64,000 nucleotides of DNA from Thermothielavioides terrestris NRRL 8126 (lineage: Eukaryota > Ascomycota > Sordariomycetes > Sordariales > Chaetomiaceae). Positions 44,693-56,972 of this stretch are shown here, piece by piece. The stretch spans positions 2,899,501-2,963,500 of the forward strand of contig NC_016459.1 of NCBI RefSeq assembly GCF_000226115.1. Reading direction: 5' to 3'. Numbering within the stretch: the first letter of the stretch is position 1; every line of letters starts with the position of its first letter. The notes beneath the pieces are model-generated. The model saw only the letters and a list, made by a program, of their open reading frames with translations. It had not been told where the DNA came from and searched no databases. Position numbers and translations under genes: made by a program.

Positions 44693-45991
44693 TCACCACC
44701 TCCTCGGCGCCGACGCCCCGCCTGACGAGAACGTCCTGCTCGTCGTGGTGATGCGCGACCGCTCCTTTTCCAGCCTGACCAGCCCGATCCGGTCGGTCAG
44801 CGGCGTGGCGTTGATGATGTTGTCGAACTCGGCGTCGTCGGACCCGTTGTCCGAGTCCGGCTCCGCGTCCGAGTCCGGCTTGAACTGCTGCTGCGGCCGC
44901 GCGATCGTCTCGAGCGGCTTTTTCTCGTCCGGTTGCGGGTTGGAGAAGGGCTTGGAGGCGAGGATCTTGCGGCGGATCGCTTCCATCTCGGCGTCGTCGT
45001 CTTCGTCTTCTTCGCTGTCAGAGGGCAGCGCGTAGCGATCTTTTTCTTTTGGTTGTTGTTGTTTTTGTTGTTGTTGCTGTTCTGCTCGTACTTTTGGTGG
45101 CGGTTTGCTACCGAGGTAGATGCCGTCTATGCTTTCTTGGTCGTCGTCCGGCTCTCCATCGGCGTTTTCATCATCCTCCCCGTCGTCGTCGTCACTGCCG
45201 TCAGCTTCCGACTCCTCCTCGTCCGACTCCACAGGTGCCCTCCGATTCATATTTCCGCCCGCCCACAGATCATCGGGATCCCCCTCCTCCCTGCTCTCGG
45301 CATATTCCCGGTCTAGCCGCTCCATCCATTCTTGCTCCGCCCTCTTGACCGCCGCCTCGTCCTCGCACGCCGCATACCTCTTCAGCAGGCTCGCGTTGAT
45401 CTCCAGGAACGCGGATCCGTACGAGAACGGGGCCAGCACCTGGACGGCCCAGTCATGGTGGCCGCAGATGGCAAAGGCGGCGGCCAGCGCCTCGGCGCAG
45501 TTCAGGCGCCACGGCTTGCCGTAGTTGACGGTGTTGGCGGCGACCAGGTAGGGCAGCAGGCGCTCGCACCGGCCGCCCACCTTGCCCCACTGCACCTCCT
45601 TGGTGCGGGCCCACGAGCACTCGACCACGGCGGCGCCGTACTGCTCCAGCAGCGGCCGGTCCGCGGGCGACAGCGTCTGCTTGCCGTTGGGCGTGATGAC
45701 GACGCCCGAGTGCCGCTGCCCCAGGTGCAGCTCGCGCATCAGCCCCAGCTTCATCAGGCGCTTGCCGGAGCACCGCTTCGGGTCGCAGTGGCCCAGGTCC
45801 CAGCAGGCGGCCTTGAACGCGGGACGTGAGCGCGACGAGGCGTTGGCCGATGGGGCAGCGCTGCCGTCGGGATTGTTGCCATTGCCGTCGCCATCGTGGT
45901 TGTCGGCGTTCTGGCGTCGCGGGTTTCGCGGCGGTCCGCGGTTGTATTGCTTCCCCCGGGACGAGAAATTGTCCTTTTTGTGGCGGACCAT
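44693..45991 (-). CDS. tsr3: Tsr3, 18S rRNA aminocarboxypropyltransferase
   Basis: Intronless, 432 aa, ATG at 45991 (MVRHKKDNFSSRGKQ). After a disordered N terminus, residues 57-240 form the Tsr3 domain: CWDLGHCDPKRCSGKRL, VVECSWARTKEVQW, RLLPYLVAANTVNYGKPWRLNCAEALAAA and FLEINASLLKRYA. Tsr3 transfers the 3-amino-3-carboxypropyl group of S-adenosylmethionine to the hypermodified pseudouridine of 18S rRNA (m1acp3-psi) late in 40S maturation in the cytoplasm; this is known from yeast. The C-terminal 190 residues are acidic and low-complexity (poly-Glu/Asp, a Gln/Lys run near 45045-45090), longer than in yeast. Its 3' end converges on mtIF2, and its 5' end faces GGA. Confidence 0.96.
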   Translation of the reverse strand: MVRHKKDNFSSRGKQYNRGPPRNPRRQNADNHDGDGNGNNPDGSAAPSANASSRSRPAFKAACWDLGHCDPKRCSGKRLMKLGLMRELHLGQRHSGVVITPNGKQTLSPADRPLLEQYGAAVVECSWARTKEVQWGKVGGRCERLLPYLVAANTVNYGKPWRLNCAEALAAAFAICGHHDWAVQVLAPFSYGSAFLEINASLLKRYAACEDEAAVKRAEQEWMERLDREYAESREEGDPDDLWAGGNMNRRAPVESDEEESEADGSDDDDGEDDENADGEPDDDQESIDGIYLGSKPPPKVRAEQQQQQKQQQPKEKDRYALPSDSEEDEDDDAEMEAIRRKILASKPFSNPQPDEKKPLETIARPQQQFKPDSDAEPDSDNGSDDAEFDNIINATPLTDRIGLVRLEKERSRITTTSRTFSSGGASAPRRW

Positions 45992-46566
45992 GTTTGGTGC
46001 CAGGGCTGTCTACTTAGGTATGGGAGATGGATGGAAAAGGGATGTGAGGGTGAACCGGCCCTAGCTGTACGGAGTAGTACTGCGTAGAATTCTTTTTTTC
46101 AACTGACTGGTCTTTGCTGAGACTCAACGTCACACTTGATAATTTCAGCTCTGGAACGTCCGGATTGTCAGGAAAGGTGGGGGGGGGGGGGGGGGTGGTT
46201 TGCAGGTAGCCCCGCTCCCCCACTTCCAGTCTCCGAGACCCACACCCACTGCGTGCTGACAGGGGTGCTTACTCCGTGCAGCAGTTGGCTCACTCTCTTG
46301 GCCGTGCATGCTCCGTCATGCTCCTCCTCCTCACGCAACCCGAACCCACCACTGGGGTCCTAGCTCAACCACTTGCGCGTAACCCGAAGCCTGGAGTTGC
46401 TCATCGCGTGTTGCGCACAGAGCATACGCATTCGACGGGGCGGCACTGTACCTGTCGCAAACCGGACATCCAGTTTAACTAACTCGGTTCGTTATTGCTT
46501 ACAGGACACATAGTCTACCCCAACACTGGCCGGGACTGGGACGCGGCTGCGCACCGCATTGTCACC
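45992..46566. promoter_or_regulatory. Divergent promoter, tsr3 / GGA, with a G17 tract
   Basis: Shared upstream region. It contains GTACGGAGTAGTAC at 46069-46082 and a 17-base G run at 46179-46195. The GGA reading frame is open from 46498 but has no ATG before 46567; an acceptor-like TTACAG at 46498-46503 with a TAACTAAC branch-like site suggests a leader intron ending there. Confidence 0.5.
46179..46195 (+). repeat. Poly(G) tract, 17 bases
   Basis: An uninterrupted G17 run about 190 bp upstream of the tsr3 start and 370 bp upstream of the GGA start. Confidence 0.9.
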
Positions 46567-48636
46567 ATGGAGGCAGCTTCGGCGCGGTACGCTGCCCGAG
46601 ATCGCTGGGGGGATATGGGCAGCCACCCGGCACCCTCGCAGCTGCTGCGCTTCATCCAGGCTGCCTGCAGTCCCGAGAACTACGAGCCCAACCTCGCGCT
46701 GAACCTCGAGATCGCCGACCTGATCAACGCCAAGAAGGGGCCTGCCCCGCGCGAGGCCGCCATGGCCATCGTCGGCTACATCAACCACCGCAACCCCAAC
46801 GTCTCGCTGCTCGCCCTCAACCTGCTCGACATCTGCGTCAAGAACTGCGGCTATCCTTTCCACCTGCAGATCAGCACCAAGGAGTTCCTCAACGAGCTGG
46901 TGCGCCGCTTCCCCGAGCGGCCTCCCGCCCGCCCCTCGCGCGTCCAGCTCAAGATCCTCGAGGCCATAGAAGAATGGCGCGGCACCATCTGCGAGACGAG
47001 CCGATACAGGGAGGACCTGGGCTTCATCCGTGACATGCATCGCCTGCTGAGTTACAAGGGGTACACTTTTCCCGAGGTCAGGAGGGAGGATGCTGCCGTG
47101 CTGAATCCGAGCGACGTATGTGACGCCCCAGGTCTGCATGTCCGTGCATTGCATTAACGTCTGCAGAACCTCAAATCGGCCGAGGAGATGGAGGAGGAAG
47201 AGCGCGAGGCCCAGTCTGCGAAGCTGCAGGAGCTTATCCGGCGAGGCACGCCCGAAGCCTTGCGGGAGGCGAACCAGCTGATGAAGGTTATGGCCGGTTA
47301 CGACACCCGATCCAAGGTCGACTACCGCGCTAAAGCCGCCGAGGAGGTTGCCAAAATCCAGCAGAAGGCGAGACTGCTCGAGGAGAGGTTAGAGGCCTTC
47401 AAGCCGGGGGACAAGATGGTGGACGGCGACGTTTTCTCGGAGCTTGCGGCTGCACTGTCGAGCGCCCAACCAAAAATTCAGAAAATGTGCGAGGAGGAAT
47501 CCGACGATCATGAGGCCGTGGCGAAGCTGCTCGAGATCAACGACAGCATACACCGGACGGTGGAGCGGTACAAGTTACTCAAGAAAGGCGATATCGAGGG
47601 CGCGCAACGAATAGCCAAGGGCGCGCCAGTTGCGACAGGCCGTGCGAAGGGCACCGGCGCGGCAAACGAACTTTCCCTGATCGATCTCGACGACTCGGAG
47701 GCGAATGGCGCTTCTGCGGGCCAGGCCGCACCGTCGGCAGCGGGAGTCGAAGACGACCTTCTCGGCCTCTCAATAGCGGACACGAACAGCCACGGCCAGA
47801 CCGGAGGGATTGCTTTGGGGTTCGGAGCCAATACGAGTGAGTCGTGTGCAGCCCAACTTGCCGAGCCACCGCTGATAGTTTCAGATGTCCCCGGCCCGGC
47901 TTTGCTCTCCTCTGTCACCCAAAGTAATAGCGCGAAGGGCCAAGTACCAACATCTACACCATCGCCCGCTCCTTTCTCACCCTTCTCGTCCTTCACTTCG
48001 GCGCCTAGTTCACAGTCAGGCACCCCGCAGCCGCCTCAAAGATCGGCCTTCTCACCTCCGTCGCAATCACAAGCCACGGATCCCTTCGCCGCATTGTCTT
48101 CGCTTACGCAACAACCAGCCACGTCTGGGCAATCCGCCGCGGCAGCCAATGACGACGACGAGTGGAACTTCTCCTCTGCGCTCCCACCCGAGACGCCGCA
48201 GTTGCCCAAGGAGCACAAGGCCGTGGTCAACAACACGAGCCTGAAGATCGACATGATCGCCAACCGCACAGTCGACACAGACCCTTCGATTAGCTTGCTA
48301 TTTGCGTTCACCAATAACACTGCTCAGCCGATTTCTGAACTGCATTTTCAGTTGGCCGTAACCAGGGTAAGCGGCTTGAGACCCCGCTGCTTAGCTTCAG
48401 TTATGGATGGGTGCTAACTTTCTTAACAGGGCTACGAGCTACAGTTGAAGCCACAGTCGGGGAGGACGTTGGAGCCCAAGCAGAGCCGAGGTGTCACGCA
48501 GTCAATCAACGTATATCACGCCGGGAACAAGACCCGGAAGGTCGAGGCGATCAAGCTAAGGTGGAAGGTTTCGTACAAGGTTGGCGGCGACCTGAGGCAA
48601 GAGATGGGCGAGATTGCCGAATTTTCTGTTGCATAG
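46567..48636 (+). CDS. gga: GGA clathrin adaptor (VHS-GAT-GAE)
   Basis: Model: join(46567..47115, 47167..48366, 48430..48636), 651 aa; introns of 51 and 63 nt. VHS domain, residues about 15-160 (LQLLRF-type start, YEPNLALNLEIADLINAKKG, NPNVSLLALNLLDICVKNCG, FPERPP). GAT domain, about 190-310 (coiled coil with EANQLMKVMAGYD and EVAKIQQKARLLEERLEAF). A Ser/Pro/Gln-rich hinge contains acidic DDDEWNF and ATDPFAAL motifs that may bind clathrin or adaptor ears. The GAE (gamma-ear) domain covers about 520-651. GGAs sort cargo at the trans-Golgi network under Arf control. Start: ATG at 46567 in a CACCATGG context just before the VHS domain; the short open stretch upstream has no ATG. Confidence 0.94.
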
Positions 48637-49390
48637 TGAACTGGAACCGTGCCGGCGTGTTTCAAGCGTGTTGAGACGGGACTAGATGATCGCAATGGAA
48701 AATCGCTCAGTGTCAGGCGCTATGAGACAGGAGGTTGAGCGGTAGGCGGCAGGGTCTGTTGTGCTCAGCACCGGCTGACTCCGCCAGGGTATACATACAC
48801 ATTCCACGTTGCAAATTGCAAATTGCCGCAGCGGCAGCGGAAATCGCTATCCTACCAATGCCCAAACTTGCCTGTCTTTTTGCAGCTGACTGACTACCTG
48901 GGGGGCGAAAGGGGCTCGTCCAAGTTACCCGTCTTCATCTGGTGTACGGCGCTTCTCAGCACCTAGACCGTTGGATGTGTCCCTTCTCCTGGTCTTTTGT
49001 CGAGAGCGCCAGTTCAGAAACCAGAAACGCCGCTCTCTTTGCTGGAACTGAGCTTATCTGGGGCTCGCAAGAGCTGGTAGCAGCCAAATCCTCCTGAAGG
49101 AGGGCGACGATGCTGGGACACACAGTTCTCGCCGAAGCCCAACAACACGGTCGCTTGGCGAGCAAGTAGCAGACATGTACAACAGCCAGGAACTTACATC
49201 ATTACGAAGGTTCTGGCAGACTTCACCATAACCACATATTTACTCGTACACAAATAGAGACAGATCTCTCCGTTCAGAATGTCAACTTAGTACTTGTTGT
49301 TACCCCCGAAACCTGGCCCCAAACTCCACCCTGACCGCCACGAAACAGAACACACTTACACAAACTCTCGCGTTATTACAAGAATATATC
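48637..49390. other. Convergent intergenic, GGA / NLR-like gene
   Basis: 3' regions of two converging genes. No gene or repeat recognised. Confidence 0.6.
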
Positions 49391-52300
49391 TCAATCCTCC
49401 AAAATCCCCAGCCCAGTTGTACCCATCCCAGGCAGACTCCCGCTTCTGAACCTGCCGCCACTGCGCGAGCCGGCGCTGGAACCCAACCTGGGTGACCCGA
49501 ACTCCACCACCGTCCCATCCCCTATCCTGATCCCTGCACCCCCGATACTGCCACTGCCGTGTCCGCTGCCCCCGGACGCAGACCGCGCCATGGGCTCCCC
49601 GCCGCCATGGCCCGCTCCACCGCCTGCCGCCGCCGCCGTGACACCTTCACCACTTCGCACAGAGCGCTCGTCGCCTAGAGGGGCGGTCCACTCCGCCAGC
49701 GGATGTTGCTGCTGCTGCTGCTGGTAGGGGTGATGGCGGTGTTGCTGCTGGCTGCGCTGGGACTGTTGGTTCACGTTATACCCCATCCCCGTGGCCGTCC
49801 CCGTCCCAACCCCAGCGGCAGTCCCGCGGCCCCACGAGGAAGGCAACGACGGCGCGGACCCGTCCCCAGATATCGAACCCGGCCCGGACCCGGACGCTGA
49901 CCCGCCCGACACCGCAGAGACGGAACCCAAGCGTGGCGAACCATTACCCCTACCACCATCGCCGCCGCCACCGCCGCCACCGGAGGGAGAGGCAGACTGC
50001 GCGCGCCGCCCGCGCCCTCCGCTCAGACCGCGGAGCACGCGCGCCCCGCGGCTGCGCGGCCGCCAGCGGGCGAAGGGGCTGGCGCCGCTGCTGGCGCTCG
50101 CGCTGCTGCTGGCGCCCGCGCCGGCGGCGGGCGGGAACGACGACGCGGTCGCCCCCGCCCCGACGAGACCTGCGAGGTCTTGCTCTTGCCCGCGTCCATG
50201 TTCACGCTCATAGTCATGGTCGTGGTGCTGATCATGGTGCTGATCATAGTCACGATGCTGCCCCGACCGCCGGTAACTGTAACTGGTCTCGACATCGGCA
50301 AAGAACGGCGGGTCCAGCCGCGGGGACGGCTCCGTCTCGGTGTACGAGGCCGGCGGTCTCGTACGCGGGAACGGGCTGCCGCCGCCAGCGGGATAAAGGC
50401 GGGCGGCCGGGGTGGGGATGGGCAGGGTCGCGTGCTTCGGTGCCGTGGTGGCGTCGTCGGTGGGCGAGGGGGACGGCGAGCGCGGCGCCAGCGGGCTGTG
50501 GATGCTGATGCTGGGTGCTGAGCGGTGCGAGCCGTCGCGTGACATGGGCTGGGACGAGTAGTCTGCGGCGGGCCCGTCGTGGAGCAGGAGCGGGGCCGGG
50601 CGGATGTCGGCGGCGCCGGCGGCGTGCGGGGGGAGGGGGTGGTGGTGGCTGCTTGGAGGGAGGGCTGGGTAGGAGAGGGAGAGAGGGTCCGGGGTGCTGG
50701 CCCATTCGACGCCCGACGAGGTGATGGGCGTGCCGTCGGGGCGATAGACGACCGTGTTCCACCGCCGGACGACGAGGGGGAGGCCCGGCGTCGGCATTAA
50801 CTCCTCGGTCGGGATGGCAGAGAAGGACGGCGGCGGGAATGGGGAGGTGTTGTTGGCCGGGCTGGAGTTGGCAGAGCGGGTGCCGCGGAAGATTGGCGCG
50901 GGAGGAACGACGAGCTCCCCGTCGGGAGGCAGCTGCGGTTGAAGTGTCGGCGACGCGGTCGGTTTGCCGGGAGGCAGCACCGTCTTCCTCAGCTTCTTGA
51001 TAATTGCCTCTGTCCAGCTCTTGGGCGATGACCAGATCTGCGCGAGGCCGCTGGAGAATGCTTCGGGCGGGACCTCGGCCACCTCGGTGTCGGGTGCTTT
51101 TTGCGTCTGCGGAAGCGCCCAGCTGTTCTTCCCCAGCGGCATCTTGGGCCGGCTCGATGTCTGCGAGCCAGAGCTGCCCCTCGAGTGGCGAGACGGCGGC
51201 GTGGCGAGCTTAATCTTGTTCCGCTCCATCGCAGCCTCGCTCTGCGCAGTCAGGCGAGCTCTTAGAGGCGATCTGGAAGAGTCCCTCCTGGTCGAGATAA
51301 AGCCCATCACGGCCTCGTCGTTGAGTCCGACCTGCGGATCGCTGATAGTCTTGTCTCTCCACGACCCCACGCGGTGGTGATACCGCCGTGACTCCTGCCG
51401 CGCGATAACCCTGTGGTGAGGGATGGCTTCTTGCCAGTCATTGTAAGGGGTTGCCTGGACGCGGTCGTTGCCTGGGAGATCTGATGGCAGCCGGACGGCA
51501 TCGGCGAACTCTGTTGCGCGCGTGTGAATCTGGGTCCCGAGAATGGACGGGACTACCGTTTCCTGATCATCGTTCTCGCTGGTCTCTGGCCCCGTCGGCA
51601 TCACAGTGGTGCTGGGGTACGGAAGTTCCGCCTGACCCTCCTGCTGTAGCAACTCGGCCACGGCGACCGGGGACTGAACTAATTCGCTGCTATCCTCCCC
51701 TTCGAATGGCCCCATCCCGCTCAGTTGGCTGCTGTGGGACTCAAGAGTTGGCGCATCGGACTGCGAGGAGGCGCTGACCCGGTCAAACACCGAGGCCGGA
51801 TGCTCCTCCACGCTACGATCCACGATGTTCTTCTGGATCGTATGCGATAGGTCGTCAATCTGACCCTGGATCTTGCCCAGCCTCTCTTCCAGCTGCGACC
51901 TGGCCCGGGCGAGACTCGGGTACCGTTTCTCAAACCGATTTATGTTCTGCAGCAGCTTCTGGCCGTGAATGCACAATCGGCGGTAGTCGTCCGGCAGCCC
52001 GACCCGCGGGTCCTCCTGGATGCGCCGATCTGCCTCGTCGTAGGAGCGAGACCAGACAGCAACGGCTCTCTCCAGCCAGAAGTGGATCTGATGCTCCTCG
52101 TGAATAGAGTCGATGAAGAAGGCCTGCACGACGCTGTGGACGTGCAAGAGATCGAGGTTCTCGACCTGCCGGTCGAAGCTGCGCTTGGAGCTGCGCGAAC
52201 TGGTGGGCGAGATGTCGTCGCCCTCGGTGCGCTCGACCAGGGCGAAAGCGATGAGGACTTTGAGGGTGTTGTTGAGGCTGGCTTTTCGGTGCATGGCGTC

Positions 52301-55106
52301 GCAGGTCTTGACTGGGGTGATCTTGTCGAGGGCCGAGAGGCCTGCATAACTAGGTTAGCAACACAATTCGAGAAGGAAAGGAAAGGCGCGAGACAAACCA
52401 AGTGTGAGCATCTCGACAGGAAGATGCTGGTCAAAGAAGGCCAGCAGCGACATCAGGTTGAGCGCCGGATACTCGCCCCTATTCGCGAGCTGCTCCCGCA
52501 CCGCCTTGTACGCCGGCAGATCACCCGCCTTCGGCCGGCTCCGATACGACTTGAGGTACCGAGCCAGGGGCTCCCGCGTCGCCTTCATATGCTGCGCAGC
52601 AACGTGGATCATCAACGGCAGCCTCCCCATCAGCTGCACAAGCTCCGCCGCCATGGCCCGGTCGTCAGCACTCCACGGCTGCTTCTTCTCCAGCTCCAGC
52701 AGCAGCAGATCCTGCGCCTGCTGCGCCGTCAGCAGGCCGAGCTCCATCACCTGCGGGTTGTCAAACCGCGGATCGCCCGTGACGGCCCTCTCCGTCGACG
52801 TGTAAATCAAGCTCGAGTTCTTCGCGTCCGGGATGAACTCCCTCAGGCCGGGAATATCGAACTGGACGCCGTCCAGCACCAGCAGCCACTCGGACCGGGC
52901 ACTCAGCCAGGCCCTGACCATGTGCACGATCTTCCTCGGATCCCTCAGCTCCTTTTCCTCCTCTCCACCCTCCCGGACGACCCCCGCATCGCCGGATGCG
53001 CTGCTCCGCAAGAGCACCTCGGTCCGCGCGATGCGCCAGAACCAGTACTCGAGCTCGGGACGCGACTTGGCGCGCAGCCAGTACACGCCGCCCGGGTAGT
53101 CGGCGCGGTGCCGGAAGACGTACTCGCGCGCGAGGTGCGTCTTGCCGCCGCCCGGCAGGCAGCGCACCAGCACCGCCGACGTGCCGTCGGCGCGCCGCCG
53201 CCGGTCCATCAGCATCTCGTGCAGCCCGCGCAGCTCGTCCTCGCGCCCGACGAAGTACGAGTTGGGCCGGAAGGTCTCCGGGTGGATGAAGAGCGGCTCC
53301 GGGGGTGGTGGTTGGGTGTCGCCCGGCGTGGTGGTGGTGGTCTCGAGTGGAGGAAGGGCGGGAGGTGGTTGGGGTGTTGGAGTCGGAGTCGCAGTCGATG
53401 TTGATGTTAATGTCGATGCCGAGTCTGCTTGCGCGGTGGTGTTAGTGGGGAGGAGCGGAGCCGAGGCAGGTCGTAAGGGCTCGGTGAGAGCCGGTTGCGG
53501 TGGAGGCAAAACGGTTCCATTACTGCTGCTCTGAGCTACTTCTAAAGCAAGACAAAAACACAAATCAGCGAGTGCCCCGGAGAAAAGGGTCTGAGCTGCG
53601 CTCGGGCGTGTTATGACACGGCTCTTGTTCAACCTCTGCCACACGCTGTGCTGCTGCCCCTTGGACAGCCCACGCTTGGTACCACCCATCTTCAGCGGGC
53701 AAAAGCAACCTACCAATCGTTTGCTGAGGCGCGGCGGAAGAAGGCGCCGAGCCCTGCTGCAAGGACGTCAATACCACTCCTCCAACCGTTCCAGGTTTGC
53801 TCCGACAAAGACACTTACGTAGAGCCGGGCGCGCTCGAAGTTTTCCAGGTTCGCCCGCACCCGTCTTTGAGCATCCTCCACCTGCCAGCGGACCGGGATG
53901 ACGTTCGGCGCATCGGCGATCCATTCGCGGATCGCTGTCGAGACGGTCCGGTAGCCCGGCGCCTGGTCGCTGTCGAACTTGCACATATCGGAGTGCGTGG
54001 CCTCGATGCCGTAGTACGTGACACCGGGCAGTTGAGGGCTTGCCGACGCCGCGTCCACGACCAGGATCCTGGGAAAGGTTAGCACTTGTGCCGCCGTTGC
54101 CTGACCCCTCGTCACTCGTTGCTCCGGTGCCACGTCGGACCTCGTCATACGGGGATAATAAAAATGTCCTATTTGAGGGCGGGCGCTTACTTGGTTCCCT
54201 TGACATCCGTCTTGTGGTTCTCGTGCGCCATGTGGATCCTGAATTTCTGGTAGATATCCAGGAAGTGGCTGTTGATCTGCTCCAGCGTCTCGCTGTCCTT
54301 CCTGAGCGACTTGAGCAGCACCGACTCGGACTCGAAGATCTTCCTCGGCACGACCACATCCGCCATCCGCTGGATCATGCCGCTCCACGCGGCCGCGTTC
54401 GCGCCACCGTGCGGCGTGCCCAGGAAGATGATGCCGTACGTCGACACGACGATGGAGCGGAGGTCTTCTTGGCGCGGGTCCCGGACGTCGTCCGAGTACA
54501 GCAGCGCTCGCTTGGTCACGATGCCGCCGAGACTGTGCGCAACCCAGATGATGGGGCGGCGCTCAGTGCCCTCGCTCTTGCGGTAGTGTGTGAGCGTGGT
54601 AACGAGAGTCTGGGCATGATGATGAATGAAGTTGTCGCTTGGATGCTTTGCCGGTCGCTCCCAGAAGGCCCCATACACGTCGGCGTTGTACCCGTACACC
54701 AGCACGTCGGCATGCTGGTCCTTGAGTGAAGCGGGCAGGAGATCGGTCGGCCAGTACACCCCGTTTGACGCTGTCCATGTCTTGTCGGGGGCGCCGTTGA
54801 GGCCGTGGACGAGGACGATGTCGGCCTTGGCTTCGGGGTGGCGGTAGACCGCCGTAAGCTCGAACCGGACAGGGTGCTTGTTGATGGTGGCCTGGCCGTG
54901 TGTTAGTCCACCGCACGTCCCGGCCGGCAGAGCTTCCCGGGAGCCGTCCGCGAGAGTCCCGAAATAGAGACGGTACGGGCCGCACTTGCACCCGCCAGGC
55001 CAACAGAGAAAAAGAGGGAGAGAGACTGAAAGCTAGTTCTCCCGTCCTGCAAGCGGAAAGCGGGATACCATCATGAATCTCGGTGAGACGATATGGAACG
55101 TACCAT
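49391..55106 (-). CDS. NLR-like protein: alpha/beta hydrolase, NB-ARC, long disordered tail
   Basis: Model: complement(join(49391..52341, 52399..53541, 53714..53756, 53819..54068, 54191..54891, 55104..55106)), 1696 aa; introns 57, 172, 62, 122 and 212 nt. Residues 2-240 are a DUF676/SesB-like serine hydrolase: IVLVHGLNG, the nucleophile elbow HSLGG (Ser121) and FLGTPHGG. A linker precedes FVGRE (429-433), then the NB-ARC NTPase with P-loop LPGGGKTHLA (461-470) and a Walker B-like LLVLDG (552-557), then LPLMIHVAAQHM and a winged-helix-like region. A charged helical segment extends to about 890. The final 800 residues are Ser/Pro/Gly/His/Gln-rich with no TPR, WD or ankyrin repeats. The first exon appears to be a lone ATG before a GTACGT donor; alternatives are two ATGs at 55069-55074. 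Fungal proteins of this layout belong to the NLR group that includes non-self-recognition receptors; a role here is inferred. Confidence 0.86.
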
Positions 55107-56972
55107 GCTTTACTACGCGCTGATGGCCCAGGAGATTAGATGAGACGCTCCACTAAACCATCCATGGCGTGTTTGCACCCGATGCGCCGTGGGACAGCTG
55201 GGGAGTAGAGGCCAGAACGATGCGTGTGATCGTTCTCTTATACCGGGCACAGACTTGGAGAGGTTGCCTGAGTGCTTCGCCACCGGGCCGATCAACAAGG
55301 CTGCAGGCACAGGAATATCTGTTCTGAAGCTAGCACACAGCAGAGCGTGCGACATGAGAGGTTTATTCTCTAGCCGCCCATCTCATCGGCGTTGGCGTGA
55401 GAGACAGTGCCCGCTGATTTTCCATCATCGGACCTTGACAAGCAGCCGCACCCGTAATCGCCTCCTGGGCGGCAAACCCGGCTGCAGACGAGGAAATGAG
55501 GAAAAACGTGGGGAAGTTCCTTGTCACGCGGCCGGGCTGGGAGAGTGACCAACCGTGGCAGCTGCTCGACGGCAGCCCTCCATCAGCAGGTTGGAAGCGA
55601 GTTGGGGTAGCATGTCTCAGCCCGGACCGGGCACAGGCAGGCTGTCCAGTAAAGCAGCAAATGAATGCTAGTTACCTACCAAGTAGGCACCGTGAAACAG
55701 GCTGGCACACTGCGCACTGCGGAGGCCCTCCTCTCAAGCACTTGGAATGCGCCTCCTGCAATCCTCCCCCCCGCCCTCCGTCGTTTGGGCTGCCGCAGCG
55801 CGTAGACGGGGCGGGACGCAGCTGCAAGGCGAGGACGCGCTGCGTCTTCGCTTCGTACGAATAGGAGGGTGGCATGTGGCTTGAACACCCAGGATTCCAT
55901 AACAGGTTCGGTGTGTGTCAAGCTGTCCGCGCCTCCTGATCAGCCACTCAGCGGCTGTCCCGGGTTTGTTCCGGCCCGATGAATGGGCCTGGCAGGGGTG
56001 CCCAGCAAGTGCCGCCGCTAACGCCTTCAAGCAACCGACGGGGGACGGGATAGCGGAATGCGGGAATCTGCTGTGGTACCGTGCCGCGTTACGAGGTAGA
56101 CCGCATGTGACGACAGGTCTCTCGGTCGAAGGTTGATAGAAAACGGCATCAACTGTTGAAGACCACAGTACGGGATACTTTCCACCTGAGTAGGGAACCC
56201 CGAGCCTGCGAAGTGCAATTTTGGGAGCCCGTTGCCGACCGAAAAATAAGCCACGAATCACCAATTCAACTCACACCATTACCGCCTCCAGGCCCGACGG
56301 CGATGACTCAATGCTTCTCAATATTGTTTGTTGATCCTTCCTTGGCCGCCGCGAAGGTGGCATGCGCAACACATCTCGACCGAAATTCCCAACTGTTTCG
56401 GCCGGCCATCATGGATGCGCCTAGGCAGCGCTATGTCGTTCAAGGCGCAGGGGCGAAGCGCGGCCGTATGATCGATCTGGCTGGCCTTTCTGGTCGTCCT
56501 CTTGACCATGCACAGATCGGAAGCTCATCTGCGCCGCGTAGTCCGTGGCCTAAGGACGGAATAGGTACCGTGAACTCGAGCCGCAAGTCTCAAAAGACGG
56601 CAGCGCCGGCGTGTTGTGACAAGCCGCACAGGTCGTGTTCAACTCTGATTCAGGGGGTCGTGTGAGGCAGTACCAGCGTCCCAGCGTCCGACGTTGTGGC
56701 CAGCCAAGGCTGGGACCGTGGTGCAGGGCGAATCTGGGTGACGGTGCAACCACGACCAAGGGAAATACGCGGTGTGTGAGACCACACCAATGCCGCGGCC
56801 TGCTTCGGCATAACGCTCTGCCAACATACACTCCGGATATGGAGATGGAGGCAGTGTGCGCGGAAACCGGATGCAGGTTGCCGTTGTCGACGACAGCAAG
56901 GATCCCCCCCTACGCGAGCTTTTCGCGCGGAGGACGACCGGCCCAGCATGTCTTTGGCGCGCTTGGCTGCTC
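55107..56972. other. Intergenic upstream of the NLR-like gene
   Basis: Upstream region of the NLR-like gene and 3' region of the FHA gene, both on the minus strand. ORFs of up to 176 codons occur on both strands, but none has a domain, a credible start and coding bias together. No repeat recognised. Confidence 0.5.

Noticed and set aside
51965..53404. 479-codon plus-strand ORF
   Set aside because: Antisense to the NB-ARC exons, which carry P-loop and Walker B motifs and good splice sites.
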